Source: Syntrophomonadaceae bacterium (GTDB lineage: Bacteria > Bacillota > PH28-bin88). Taken from it: a stretch of 64,000 bases of DNA. How positions within the stretch are numbered: the stretch's first letter is position 1; each line of letters opens with the position of its first letter. This document shows, piece after piece, positions 1-8,236 of this stretch. The notes under the pieces were generated by a model, which worked only from the letters and a program-made list of their open reading frames with translations, was not told where the DNA came from and did no database searches. The DNA lies in NCBI GenBank assembly GCA_018333865.1, contig JAGXSE010000049.1, forward strand, positions 1 to 64,000, given 5' to 3'. The position numbers were made by a program, and so were the translations under genes.

Positions 1-390
1 AGCACCGCACTGAATGACTATGTGACATTTCCTTATGTTGAACAAGTCTGCCGGATAGAACGTATTACCTGCAAATTAAACGGAGAACTGCTCCGTCAAG
101 AAGTGGCCTACGGCATTACCAGTCTACCGCCAGAAAAGGCAGATGCGAAAAGGTTGCTTGCTTTAAACCGCGGGCATTGGACTATCGAAAACCGGTTGCA
201 TTGGGTGCGGGACGTTACTTTCGATGAAGACAGATCTCAAATTCGCACAGGGCAAGGACCGCAGACAATGGCAACGCTTCGTAATTTGGCAATTAGCTTG
301 TTTCGATTACAAAAAGTGAATAATATTGCTCAGGCGCTCCGTACGTTTGGTCGAAATCCGGAAAGGGCGCTCCAATATCTAGGGCTGTAA
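1..390 (+). mobile_element. ISAs1-family transposase, C-terminal part (cut by window edge)
   Basis: The reading frame is open from base 1, so the transposase continues beyond the left edge; only about 129 C-terminal residues are here. The block GHWTIENRLHWVRDVTFDED at about residues 60-80 is the signature around the last catalytic acid of DDE transposases of the ISAs1 group, followed by the usual LRNLAISLFR stretch. It is the only supported plus-strand gene, and it sits next to a truncated acyl-CoA ligase on the opposite strand. I cannot define the inverted repeats, because only one end of the element is visible. Confidence 0.85.
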
Positions 391-561
391 GTTCATCACG
401 TTAAAATAAATTGTGTAAACCGACCAACCAGCGGGCGTTTGGTTGAGTTTGCTCAAAATCGGTTACTCTGTCTTGTGCTGCATCCGCTGTGGCCAATAAT
501 CATGCCGACCTGATTGCCTGTTGCTTGGCTGCTGCGGTCAGACAGGCGAACTTAACTTTTC
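391..561. other. non-coding stretch between IS fragment and broken ligase
   Basis: No open frame with a start and ribosome binding site is visible here. It probably holds the right end of the insertion sequence and junction sequence with the interrupted acyl-CoA ligase. Base composition is more GC-rich than most intergenic DNA in the window. No clear inverted repeat or target duplication could be assigned. Confidence 0.4.
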
Positions 562-1314
562 TTATATACGACTTTGACGAAGTCCTGTCGGCAACCAGGC
601 TCTAACTTGAAGAGCATTACTGACAATGTTCTTATTAGTTAACATGGCTCCTTTGGAAATACCTGTTGTTCCTCCGGTATACATCAAGCAGGCCAAATCA
701 TTAAGACCTTTTTCAACCGCAGGAGGTTTTTGTCCTCTATTATTATGTATTAATCCAATAAAAGTATGGGTATCCGGCTCCCCTCCAATAACGGGACGAT
801 GACCATCTTTTTTTTCTTTGATTAAGGTAAATAAACACTTCAGGACCGGGGGAAAGAAATCTTTTATATTTGTTATTATAACATGCCTTAATCGTGTATT
901 GTTTCTTATCCTGGCAATAACTGGATAAAACTTTGTTAATGTAATAATTACCGACGCACCGGAGTCGTTTAACTGTTTTTCTATTTCACGATCAACATAT
1001 AAAGGATTGGTAGGAACTAATACACCCCCAATCTTCAGAATGCCATAATACGCAATCACAAACTGTGGGCAATTAGGCAAGTGAATAGCAACTCTATCCC
1101 CTTTATTAACTCCCATTTTCGATAATGCAACAGCAAAAGCATCTACCAAAGAATTGAGCTGTTGATAGGTTAGCTTGGCCCCCATGAAAATAGTTGATGT
1201 ACTGTCAGGGTATTTTTTTGCCATTGTTTCTAAATAATCGGTTAATAGCAAATCTGAATTGTCAATTTCCTTACCAACTAAATCTTCATAGTGTTTTAAC
1301 CAAACTCTTTCCAC
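562..1314 (-). pseudogene. AMP-dependent acyl-CoA synthetase, N-terminal fragment
   Basis: This is the N-terminal half of a long-chain-fatty-acid-CoA ligase of the adenylate-forming superfamily. The P-loop-like A3 motif YTGGTTGISKG is present near residue 225. Homology runs to ALQVRAWLP and then changes to a foreign eight-residue tail and a stop, so about 250 residues of intact copy are kept out of the usual 500 to 560. The ATP-binding and C-terminal lid domains are missing, so it should be inactive. The GTG at 1314 is preferred over the upstream ATG at 1350, because GGGAGGGG lies just before it and family members begin with a short residue-VWLKHY stretch. The break is near the IS fragment. 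Confidence 0.75.
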
Positions 1315-1451
1315 GTTCTTCCCCTCCCTAATCTTCATTAAAGCTTCCATAAAATAATTCGGAATCCAAAATTAAATTCCTCTAGTTTATTTAAATATAT
1401 TAAAATCTTCTGATTACTGGATTCGCCCCTTTTGGGGAGGGGAGGGAGGCG

Positions 1452-1919
1452 CTAATTGGCAACCTTAACTGAAAAAAGGAGGCCAGGCAAGTCTTTATAG
1501 AGGGAAAACCCATAATCTTTGTAGACTTGTTCAAAACTAAAAACCTGCTCTATTCCTAACCGCTGCATTACTGCAATGTTAACAGCAATTGTATAACAAA
1601 TTGAACCTTCAATTGGTTTTCCTTGCAGGATTTCGGCAGCCAGAACCTCATCTTCTAAGGTTATCCTTTCAACATTCAGTTGATGGGCAACCTTTAACCA
1701 TGTGCGAGCCAATTCCAACCCCATTTCAGCAATTATCCAATTATAGGTATCAGCTATTACAAAATTTGTGGTAATCAATCTCCACCTTTGTTTTGCCAAC
1801 TCCCAGAAAATCTCTTTGGAAAACTTGTGCTCAGGGCCAGAGGGATCAATCAGTGTTACAAAAGCAGATGTATCGACAAAAACAACTTGATGGGCCAATG
1901 ATTTGGGGATTTTAAGCAT
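1452..1919 (-). CDS. PIN-domain protein (VapC-like toxin candidate)
   Basis: A 155-residue PIN-fold protein. The first strand carries FVDTSAFVTLID with the leading catalytic Asp, and TTNFVIADTYNWI gives the second acidic position. In the region where PIN proteins usually keep a third Asp, in a D-x-x-S context, this protein reads SICYTIAVNI, and the last acid appears as SFEQVY. The metal site may therefore be weakened. It starts nine bases after an AbrB-like gene, the classic antitoxin-toxin arrangement, so toxin activity by RNA cleavage is inferred from family and context. It could also be a decayed module. Confidence 0.7.
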   Translation of the reverse strand: MLKIPKSLAHQVVFVDTSAFVTLIDPSGPEHKFSKEIFWELAKQRWRLITTNFVIADTYNWIIAEMGLELARTWLKVAHQLNVERITLEDEVLAAEILQGKPIEGSICYTIAVNIAVMQRLGIEQVFSFEQVYKDYGFSLYKDLPGLLFSVKVAN

Positions 1920-1928
1920 TTTAAATCA

Positions 1929-2183
1929 TCACCCTTCAGAATTAACAGTCTTTGTTTGTGGGAATCCAGGTTCTATAGCCGTCTCTGCTTTACCTGCAAG
2001 TTGAAGTAAAGGATGGGCAAGAGTAAAGGGTTTTAATGACTTCACTTTATGAAATTCTATCCATCCTTCGCCCATAAAAAATTCAACTTCGTCATCTTTT
2101 TTTATTTTTGATTTTTGCAGGACTTCATCCGGCAATACAATGATCCCTTCACCCAGCATTCTAATTTTAAAAGTCTGTGCCAT
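1929..2183 (-). CDS. AbrB/MazE-family DNA-binding protein (antitoxin candidate)
   Basis: An 84-residue protein whose first 50 residues match the swapped-hairpin AbrB fold: KIRMLGEGIIVLPDEVLQKSKIKKDDEVEFF. A strong ribosome binding site (AAAGGGGAGG) precedes the ATG. It lies immediately upstream of a PIN-domain gene in the same direction, which supports an antitoxin and autorepressor role. The tail after residue 55 is not conserved in AbrB proteins and could be the toxin-binding part. The role is inferred from context. Confidence 0.75.
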   Translation of the reverse strand: MAQTFKIRMLGEGIIVLPDEVLQKSKIKKDDEVEFFMGEGWIEFHKVKSLKPFTLAHPLLQLAGKAETAIEPGFPQTKTVNSEG

Positions 2184-2369
2184 GTTGCGCCTCCCCTTTA
2201 TTATTGCTGTAGTTTAGTGATTTTTTGGGGAGTATCTTCGACCCAGATTAGGTTTTCTCCTGCATTCACAGGGCTTTTCGACAAACGGTCTTATAATAGC
2301 TGTTATCTTCTTATTTTTCTCTATATTTCTCGTGTTTCGGAGCTGCAGCATGTTCATTGAGGCTGCCCG

Positions 2370-3101
2370 TCACTTCTTGCCAATATGAACAGTAATTATT
2401 CCAAGGGAAAGTGTGTAGACATAAACATTGCTAAAGCCTGCGTTGAGCAACTTTTCTTTAATCTGCAATGGAGAAGGATAGTCTTTTAGAGAAGCTGGAA
2501 GCCAATCATATAGGCCGGAATAACCAACCCCTATGCGGCCAATAACAGGGACAATATAATTAAAATAGAGGTAAAAGACATCCTTAAATAAAGGAGTTGT
2601 TGGTTTTGCTAAATCAAGGATAGCAGCTGTTCCCCCAGGTTTTACAACCCTGCACATTTCAGACAGCACTTTATCAATGCTGGCCACATTTCTTAAAGCA
2701 AACCCTATAGCCGCCCCGTCAAACTGGTTATCTTCAAAAGGCAAGTTCATTGCATTGCCTTTAATCAAACTAATTGAGGAGTGTTTTCCTCTGTCAATCT
2801 TATTTTGTGCTACTTTCAGCATATTCTCGCAAAAGTCGAGACCAACAATCTGCCCATTGGCGCCAACTTCTTTTGCCATTTCCATGGCAAAGACTCCCGT
2901 TCCGCAACAAACGTCTAAGGCTTTTTGGCCAAACTTAAGATCCATCTGGGAAACCGCAAAATGAAACCATTTGCGGTGCTGGTTAAAACTGATTAAGGAA
3001 TTAATTATATCGTATTGACCAGCAATTTTTGTAAATATATTGCTTATATTTTCTTCTTTTATCTTTGTATCCGACTCCACCGCTTTCCACCACTTTCTCA
3101 A
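2370..3101 (-). CDS. menG: Demethylmenaquinone methyltransferase
   Basis: A class I SAM-dependent methyltransferase of the UbiE/MenG family, about 243 residues. It shows the SAM motif ALDVCCGTGVFA, then LDFCENML, the family block GFALRNV, and a C-terminal YDWLPASLKDYPSP. It performs the last methylation in menaquinone synthesis at the membrane. The start codon is TTG and overlaps the stop of the upstream HepS-like gene, so the two are translationally coupled as in the Bacillus gerCA-gerCB pair. The expected third gene, hepT, is not found downstream. Confidence 0.9.
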   Translation of the reverse strand: MRKWWKAVESDTKIKEENISNIFTKIAGQYDIINSLISFNQHRKWFHFAVSQMDLKFGQKALDVCCGTGVFAMEMAKEVGANGQIVGLDFCENMLKVAQNKIDRGKHSSISLIKGNAMNLPFEDNQFDGAAIGFALRNVASIDKVLSEMCRVVKPGGTAAILDLAKPTTPLFKDVFYLYFNYIVPVIGRIGVGYSGLYDWLPASLKDYPSPLQIKEKLLNAGFSNVYVYTLSLGIITVHIGKK

Positions 3102-3856
3102 ACAACTACCCGTCGGGCTGCTGGGACAGAAATGTAGGGAAATAAAATATCAATAAACTCTGAAAAAAAGCGGGTTTCAATACCTTTAGGCAGGTGAATT
3201 AAATCCTGGCAAGCTTTCTTGATATAACCGATGTGAGAATCATCACATCCTTTCACTGTTGCAAGGATTAAAGCAATTCCCAAGTTTACCCCTATATTCT
3301 TTACAATAGGCAAACCTTCAGGCCAATCTGCGGAAATTGCAGCGCCCAATGCACAGCACTCCCCCAACAGCAATCCGGTATTTTTCTTAGCGAAATCTAA
3401 TGTGTACTCGTTACACTTTGAACTATCTGCTGGATTGATCAGCAAATGGATTCGATTCTCATGGATGCGGCAGATTATCTGGGAAATAGTTTTTAACAAA
3501 TCGATTGAATTTGCCTCATTAATAGCAGCATAATATTGCGCAAAAAAATAGTCGCCACATAGAATTTTGTTCGCTGTCGGTTCTCGCTCATAAAGCTGAT
3601 GAATATAAGAAGCCATATAAACGTAAAAGGCAATTTTTGCTCGATCGAGAATTTCTTTGGTGTCGGAAACACGAAACGCTTTAGCAGAATAAATAACGGC
3701 AGCAGGGAAAAGAAACTTTTCAACAGGAGATGGCAGGTAACGGGAGAAAAAATCCTCTCCTTCAGTCTTCAATATAATTTTTACCTCTTTGTGAATCTGG
3801 TAAAATAAAGCATTTAGCTCATTATCAATAGAAGAATACATCTGGGTAAAGGCCAT
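3098..3856 (-). CDS. HepS-like (heptaprenyl diphosphate synthase component I) protein
   Basis: A mostly helical protein of about 252 residues with weak similarity to trans-prenyl synthases. The segment YIHQLYEREPTANKILCGDYF aligns with the region that normally carries the first aspartate-rich motif followed by GDYLF, but both DDxxD motifs are absent. Such proteins are the non-catalytic component I (HepS/GerCA), which sets product length in complex with HepT. The position directly upstream of menG with a 4-base overlap supports this. I chose the ATG at 3856 because AAAGGAGG lies ten bases upstream; the longer frame to 3922 lacks such a site. Its catalytic partner is not in the window. Confidence 0.6.
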   Translation of the reverse strand: MAFTQMYSSIDNELNALFYQIHKEVKIILKTEGEDFFSRYLPSPVEKFLFPAAVIYSAKAFRVSDTKEILDRAKIAFYVYMASYIHQLYEREPTANKILCGDYFFAQYYAAINEANSIDLLKTISQIICRIHENRIHLLINPADSSKCNEYTLDFAKKNTGLLLGECCALGAAISADWPEGLPIVKNIGVNLGIALILATVKGCDDSHIGYIKKACQDLIHLPKGIETRFFSEFIDILFPYISVPAARRVVV

Positions 3857-3972
3857 AGTTGCGGCCTCCTTTATAAAGATAGAAAAATGAAACAAATCGC
3901 TTAATTTAGATACGCTATTCATATTATGTATTATTAATTCCTGCTCAATAAAAATCTCCGTTATATATAATA

Positions 3973-4008
3973 CAAAGACCTTACAACTCCTTCATTGTAA
4001 GGCCTTTG
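3973..4008 (-). terminator. terminator after speH
   Basis: A near-perfect 14-bp inverted repeat (CAAAGGCCTTACAA on the minus strand and its partner) around an 8-base loop, followed by a weakly T-rich stretch. It lies about 55 bases after the speH stop and separates that gene from the HepS-menG pair. Confidence 0.7.
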
Positions 4009-4061
4009 CTAACAAATGAAGCTACTTCTCCGCTTTATTTCGGATAAAATAAATATCCCTC

Positions 4062-4439
4062 CTATAAATTTACCACTCTCTGGTGAGGAGGCTGTTCAAA
4101 TCCGCGCTGGACTTCAGTAGCAGTAACCCGATGAGCCCCAAACTTTTCTGTCATGTAATCACATGCATCCCAAGGATTTACTGCATCACCACAGGTAAAT
4201 ACATCGACAGCAGCATATCCTAACTCTGGCCAAGTATGAATTGCCAAGTGGGACTCAGAGATTACAACTACTCCGCTAACTCCCTGCGGGCTAAACTTAT
4301 GAAACACATACTCCCTTACTTCAGCTCCAGCCTCCAAAGCTGCCCTAACCATTATTTCCTCAACCTTTTTAACATCATTCAACACATCAAAGCTACACCC
4401 ATAAATTTCTGCCAAAACATGGCGTCCCATTGCCTGCAA
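4062..4439 (-). CDS. speH: S-adenosylmethionine decarboxylase proenzyme
   Basis: A 125-residue prokaryotic type 1B AdoMet decarboxylase proenzyme. The self-cleavage site is visible as [12 protein letters not shown]: the chain breaks between Glu62 and Ser63 to give the pyruvoyl group. HTWPE and FTCGD are further conserved active-site blocks. It supplies decarboxylated AdoMet for spermidine synthesis, but no speE is nearby. A TTG at 4439 is used because AAAGGAGG lies eight bases upstream; the ATG three codons later is possible but spaced too far. It appears monocistronic with its own terminator. Confidence 0.93.
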   Translation of the reverse strand: MQAMGRHVLAEIYGCSFDVLNDVKKVEEIMVRAALEAGAEVREYVFHKFSPQGVSGVVVISESHLAIHTWPELGYAAVDVFTCGDAVNPWDACDYMTEKFGAHRVTATEVQRGFEQPPHQRVVNL

Positions 4440-4538
4440 TTATCATTCCTCCTTTATCCAAAAGATTCAAGCTGTGTATTCAATCAAATCCAATTTTAAA
4501 ACTTGGGAGATCGTTTGTCAATAAATTAATTAATTCTG

Positions 4539-6731
4539 CTAATTTGTCTGTCCCTGCTTTTTTTCCATTAAAACCAGAAAAATCATGGGAGCAGCCCCAT
4601 ATATCATCATTGTTGCGGCGGCTACAATTCCAGAATCGTTAAATATCAAGGCGGCAAGTGCTGCTGCTAATATTGCGTAATAACCTGAAGAAAAAAATGG
4701 TAGTTTCTTTCGAATAATCGCAAAGACTCCTGCTGGCCTAAAGAATAACAATGTTACTGCCGTAACGCTGATTAGGAATACGCGACTCCAGATAGTATAA
4801 CGAATTAGCCTGATATTCATAGTTAATTTTCTGGATATTATCCGGCTAATTTCTAGAAACTTACCATCAAACATCAGATTTAGTGCGCGGCCTATATGGG
4901 ACTGATGCTCAGGAGGTTGTTTTGCATCAAAATAATATATAAAAAAAATATACAGCAAACTCACGCCGGCTAAACTCGCCAAAGTGGTTATTTTATTTTT
5001 TAAATTGCTTATAAAAACAAACCAAACACTAAAGCCAACTATTGCTGCAATAGTTCCGCCAAAATTTGCCCCATATTCAGGTGAAGATATCAGGAAAGTA
5101 ATAGTTATAGCGCAGAAAAAAGCAATTGGCTTTATTAATAAGCTCTGGGTACCTATTATTTGTATTATACCAGCCCCGGCCATGATGGCCGAGCCAATTA
5201 ATACCCCCATATATTCATTACCTATTCCATAAAAGCGAGCTCCTGCCATTGGATCATATCCTAAAACAGAACTTTGCATCAGCTTAGATCCGGCAAGCAA
5301 GTCGAAAACTATCGCAATTGCAGTAGCAGAACTGATCAGCACAAAGGGCGCTAAACTAATTTTGCTTACTCTTCCGGCAAATCCGGCAAGCAATCCAGCC
5401 AAGGCTATCAGAAGAAAAAAATAAGCGATCTCCATATTAATTAATTGATCAATATAGGCTCCAATTATTAACATGCAAAAAGGTATGCTCATAAGAAATA
5501 GCAATATATATTTAAAGTACTCCACCATAGACTTCCTTAAAAATACAGCCAGCAGGGCCGCTCCCATAATTATTATTTGTGCAATGACATAAGGCCTAAC
5601 TACAAGTGGTCGCAAATTGCTTATAAAAACAAGTCTGTTATTTAGGTTTTCAATAAAAATTACTCTATCTACGGTTTCCATTATTTCCGCATCAGAAGAA
5701 AAAATTCTCTTCCCTACGATCTCCGACGGGGTTTCTATGTGTAGATAATTAAGAATAGTTGGGGCAATATCCTGATTGCTCACAATTCCTAACCTACGAG
5801 TAGTCCCGCTGGTCAAAAGGCTTGGTTCGCTGTTTTTATCGTACAAGAGGATTGGTACAAGAAAATTTTTTTGGGCTTGAGCTCGGTTAGAGGGCTGGAC
5901 ACCACAGAGCAATAGTATTGTGTCAGGAGCAGATGTTTTATTAATAACCTCTTTCAGAAAAGCATCAATTTCTTTCCAAATTTTTTGTGCCTCTAATTGC
6001 ATTACTTCAGGTTCAGCATAGCCCTCAAAACTATCTAGCCTTGTTGTATCTCCAAGATGGATAACTATTAAGTTGGCAATCGGATAATATTGATCAAGCT
6101 TTTTCTTCAAGTGGGCATAATCACTGCTCCATCTTAACAGCCTGCCCGCGTTCTGCTTATTTGTATCTGTGCTTACATCTCCATAGGGTATTATCCCGTT
6201 CATATCCATTGGAATTAAGACTGACTGCCTTTGCATCCCAATGTTATCAGCATTACCTAGCAATACCGCTATTTTACCCCTTTTATTCATTTCGCTACCT
6301 ATAATTCCAGGATATGCTAAAGTGCCAGCTGCTTTATTTGCTTGTTTTAAGTTAGATAACCCAACAAATACTATCGCCTCCGGATTAGCGGTTAACCCGG
6401 TCCGTCGTTGATGGGTTTTATAAGCCTCCTCGTCTGAAACAATTTCCCGCCCATTTGCCCCAAAAGTGGCCTCTGATCCAGCCACTGCAGCTCTGCCAGC
6501 GCTTATGGTTGCAAACCCGTTGTCAATATTCCGGCCACCAAAACTATTTGTAGTCATTAATCCAATAGAACTTTGCCTGATTATTTCAGTCAAGTTAGGC
6601 ATTTTTGCGAGAGGAATATCATGCCAGGATACTCTATCAATCAGGATCAAAATTACTTTTGGATTCAGGTCATCATCACTTATCTGCTGGGCAAAAGAAA
6701 TACCGTTAAAAAACAGAAAAGGCATTATCAT
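4539..6731 (-). CDS. Large membrane protein with alkaline-phosphatase-like extracellular domain
   Basis: A 730-residue protein. A signal peptide ending near FAQQ leads into an alkaline-phosphatase-superfamily domain (about residues 22-365), recognised by KVILILIDRVSWHD and SNQDIAPTILNYL. The rest (about 375-730) holds some ten membrane spans with a striking RFYGIGNEYMG block between spans. The usual metal-binding GDHG-type motif is not seen; CGVQPSN stands in that place, so phosphatase chemistry is doubtful. It follows a glycosyltransferase by 19 bases with no terminator between, suggesting a shared role at the cell surface. No good ribosome binding site precedes the ATG. The substrate is unknown. 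Confidence 0.65.
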   Translation of the reverse strand: MIMPFLFFNGISFAQQISDDDLNPKVILILIDRVSWHDIPLAKMPNLTEIIRQSSIGLMTTNSFGGRNIDNGFATISAGRAAVAGSEATFGANGREIVSDEEAYKTHQRRTGLTANPEAIVFVGLSNLKQANKAAGTLAYPGIIGSEMNKRGKIAVLLGNADNIGMQRQSVLIPMDMNGIIPYGDVSTDTNKQNAGRLLRWSSDYAHLKKKLDQYYPIANLIVIHLGDTTRLDSFEGYAEPEVMQLEAQKIWKEIDAFLKEVINKTSAPDTILLLCGVQPSNRAQAQKNFLVPILLYDKNSEPSLLTSGTTRRLGIVSNQDIAPTILNYLHIETPSEIVGKRIFSSDAEIMETVDRVIFIENLNNRLVFISNLRPLVVRPYVIAQIIIMGAALLAVFLRKSMVEYFKYILLFLMSIPFCMLIIGAYIDQLINMEIAYFFLLIALAGLLAGFAGRVSKISLAPFVLISSATAIAIVFDLLAGSKLMQSSVLGYDPMAGARFYGIGNEYMGVLIGSAIMAGAGIIQIIGTQSLLIKPIAFFCAITITFLISSPEYGANFGGTIAAIVGFSVWFVFISNLKNKITTLASLAGVSLLYIFFIYYFDAKQPPEHQSHIGRALNLMFDGKFLEISRIISRKLTMNIRLIRYTIWSRVFLISVTAVTLLFFRPAGVFAIIRKKLPFFSSGYYAILAAALAALIFNDSGIVAAATMMIYGAAPMIFLVLMEKKQGQTN

Positions 6732-6750
6732 CGCTAGCAGCCGCAGAGTA

Positions 6751-7944
6751 TTACAGAAGATATTTTTGAGCTTTTTTCCCTCCAGTCTCCTTCAACCCTT
6801 TCTCTATACTTAATCTATGATAAATTTGCTGTAATTGATCTATTGATTTTTGAATACAAAAATTTTCTTCAACCAATCTTCTTGCTTTTCGCCCCATCTC
6901 CTCATTTTTTCGGTTATTGAGCAGCAATTCGATCACACTGTTAGCTAGACTTTCAGTATTCCTGGGCTGGACCAAATAACCTGTCTCACCATGTTTGATC
7001 AGCTCATTAAGACCGCCCACCGCAAATGCTACAACAGACCGCCTGGCTGCCATCGCCTCTAGTGTAGTCAAGGACAATCCTTCCGTCAGACTAGGCACCA
7101 CCACAACATTTACCAAAGGAAGGATCGAAGGCACATCTTCATGCCAACCAATAAACTTCACCTGTTTTTGCAGGCCAAGAGCGATAGATTTCTTTTCCAG
7201 CCTATTCCTTTCGGAACCGTCACCAACCACCAGAAATTGGACTTTTGGCATTCTTCGATTAATAATCGCAGCAGCCTCAATAAAAAGGCCTGCTCCTTTC
7301 TCGGGAATCAACCTGGAAATAGTAGCCACAACTGGTTCTGACGGATGCAAGCCGATTTTCATGCGCATTTTACCGCAGTCAAAAACCCTGTTAAAGCATC
7401 CCAAGTCTACACCGCTTGTTAAAGTAGAAACCTTGTTTGACTGCAGTCTTTGCTTCTCCACCAGATGCTCAGCTAAAGTCCGAGAAACAGCAAAAACATG
7501 ATCTGCGTTCTTAACCAAGACAGAGCTAAACTTAAAATAAGCAGCCTTCTGCCACCAGGGAACATTTGAATCACAAACAAAATTATGGATAGTAGCTACT
7601 ATCACCGGCACTTGAGCCCACCGGGCAGCCAAGCAGCCAATTAAAAAAGCTCTGGCTCCATGGCTATGCAGGATATGTATTTTATTCTCTGATAAAACAC
7701 TAACAAGTTCTTTTACCGTGTAATAATCTGCCAGAAGATTGAATCTGTCTTTTAAATTAACAGTAAGCTTGTTGCTTTCAGGAATTGGTAAGTCCAGGCT
7801 TTTACATGCGGGGTGCCCGAGATAAATATTGTACAGATTCCGATCATGGTATTTTATTAAATAGTTTACATGCTTTTTAATCCCACCTTCTGAAGGCCGT
7901 AAAAGATGCAACACATTTAATCGATCCAAAACAATTTTCACCAT
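6751..7944 (-). CDS. GT4-family glycosyltransferase
   Basis: A 397-residue glycosyltransferase of the GT-B fold, CAZy family GT4. The N-terminal acceptor half shows HLLRPSEGGIKKHV and HSHGARA; the C-terminal donor half shows SRLIPEKGAGLFIEA, VGDGSE, and the nucleotide-sugar block PSLTEGLSLTTLEAMA with the EX7E signature. It probably adds a sugar to a cell-envelope lipid or polymer in the cytoplasm. It is transcribed together with the phosphatase-like membrane protein downstream. Donor and acceptor cannot be read from the sequence. Confidence 0.85.
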   Translation of the reverse strand: MVKIVLDRLNVLHLLRPSEGGIKKHVNYLIKYHDRNLYNIYLGHPACKSLDLPIPESNKLTVNLKDRFNLLADYYTVKELVSVLSENKIHILHSHGARAFLIGCLAARWAQVPVIVATIHNFVCDSNVPWWQKAAYFKFSSVLVKNADHVFAVSRTLAEHLVEKQRLQSNKVSTLTSGVDLGCFNRVFDCGKMRMKIGLHPSEPVVATISRLIPEKGAGLFIEAAAIINRRMPKVQFLVVGDGSERNRLEKKSIALGLQKQVKFIGWHEDVPSILPLVNVVVVPSLTEGLSLTTLEAMAARRSVVAFAVGGLNELIKHGETGYLVQPRNTESLANSVIELLLNNRKNEEMGRKARRLVEENFCIQKSIDQLQQIYHRLSIEKGLKETGGKKAQKYLL

Positions 7945-8010
7945 CCGAAAACTTCAAAATATCAGGTTTTCTGCTGCTAGTATGTTCATTTTATTCCTTG
8001 AAAAACCTAT

Positions 8011-8037
8011 AAAAAACAAAAAACTGCCTAAGCAGTT
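8011..8037 (-). terminator. terminator of tRNA-Pro gene
   Basis: On the minus strand AACTGC, a TTAG loop and GCAGTT are followed by TTTTTTG, starting about 12 bases after the encoded CCA end of the tRNA. Confidence 0.8.
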
Positions 8038-8049
8038 ATGTTCTTTAAA

Positions 8050-8127
8050 TGGTCGGAGCGACACGACTTGAACGTGCGGCCTCTACCACCCCAAGGTAGC
8101 GCTCTAGCCAAACTGAGCTACGCCCCG
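8050..8127 (-). tRNA. tRNA-Pro (anticodon GGG)
   Basis: The minus strand folds into a full cloverleaf: acceptor arms CGGGGCG and CGCTCCG (one G-U pair), D arm GCTC/GAGC, anticodon stem CTACC/GGTAG around the loop TTGGGGT, and T arm GCACG/CGTGT with the loop TTCAAGT. The anticodon read from the seven-base loop is GGG, which decodes CCC. The 3' CCA is encoded. It has its own promoter and terminator and stands alone. Confidence 0.95.
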
Positions 8128-8172
8128 ATAGTTATGAATTATTGCGATATAACGTGTCATCTGACAAAGGTT

Positions 8173-8201
8173 ATTCTATCTGATTCATCCTTTAATGTCA
8201 A
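8173..8201 (-). promoter_or_regulatory. SigA-type promoter of tRNA-Pro
   Basis: The minus strand reads TTGACA, a 17-base spacer, then TAGAAT, about 45 bases before the tRNA 5' end. This is close to the housekeeping consensus. Confidence 0.75.
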
Positions 8202-8236
8202 GCATCCAAAAGTTACAATTTTTTATGATCGGAGTT

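Noticed and set aside
1377-1445. CCCC-AAAA-GGGG hairpin after the PIN gene
   Set aside because: Only four pairs and no T run; not a credible terminator.
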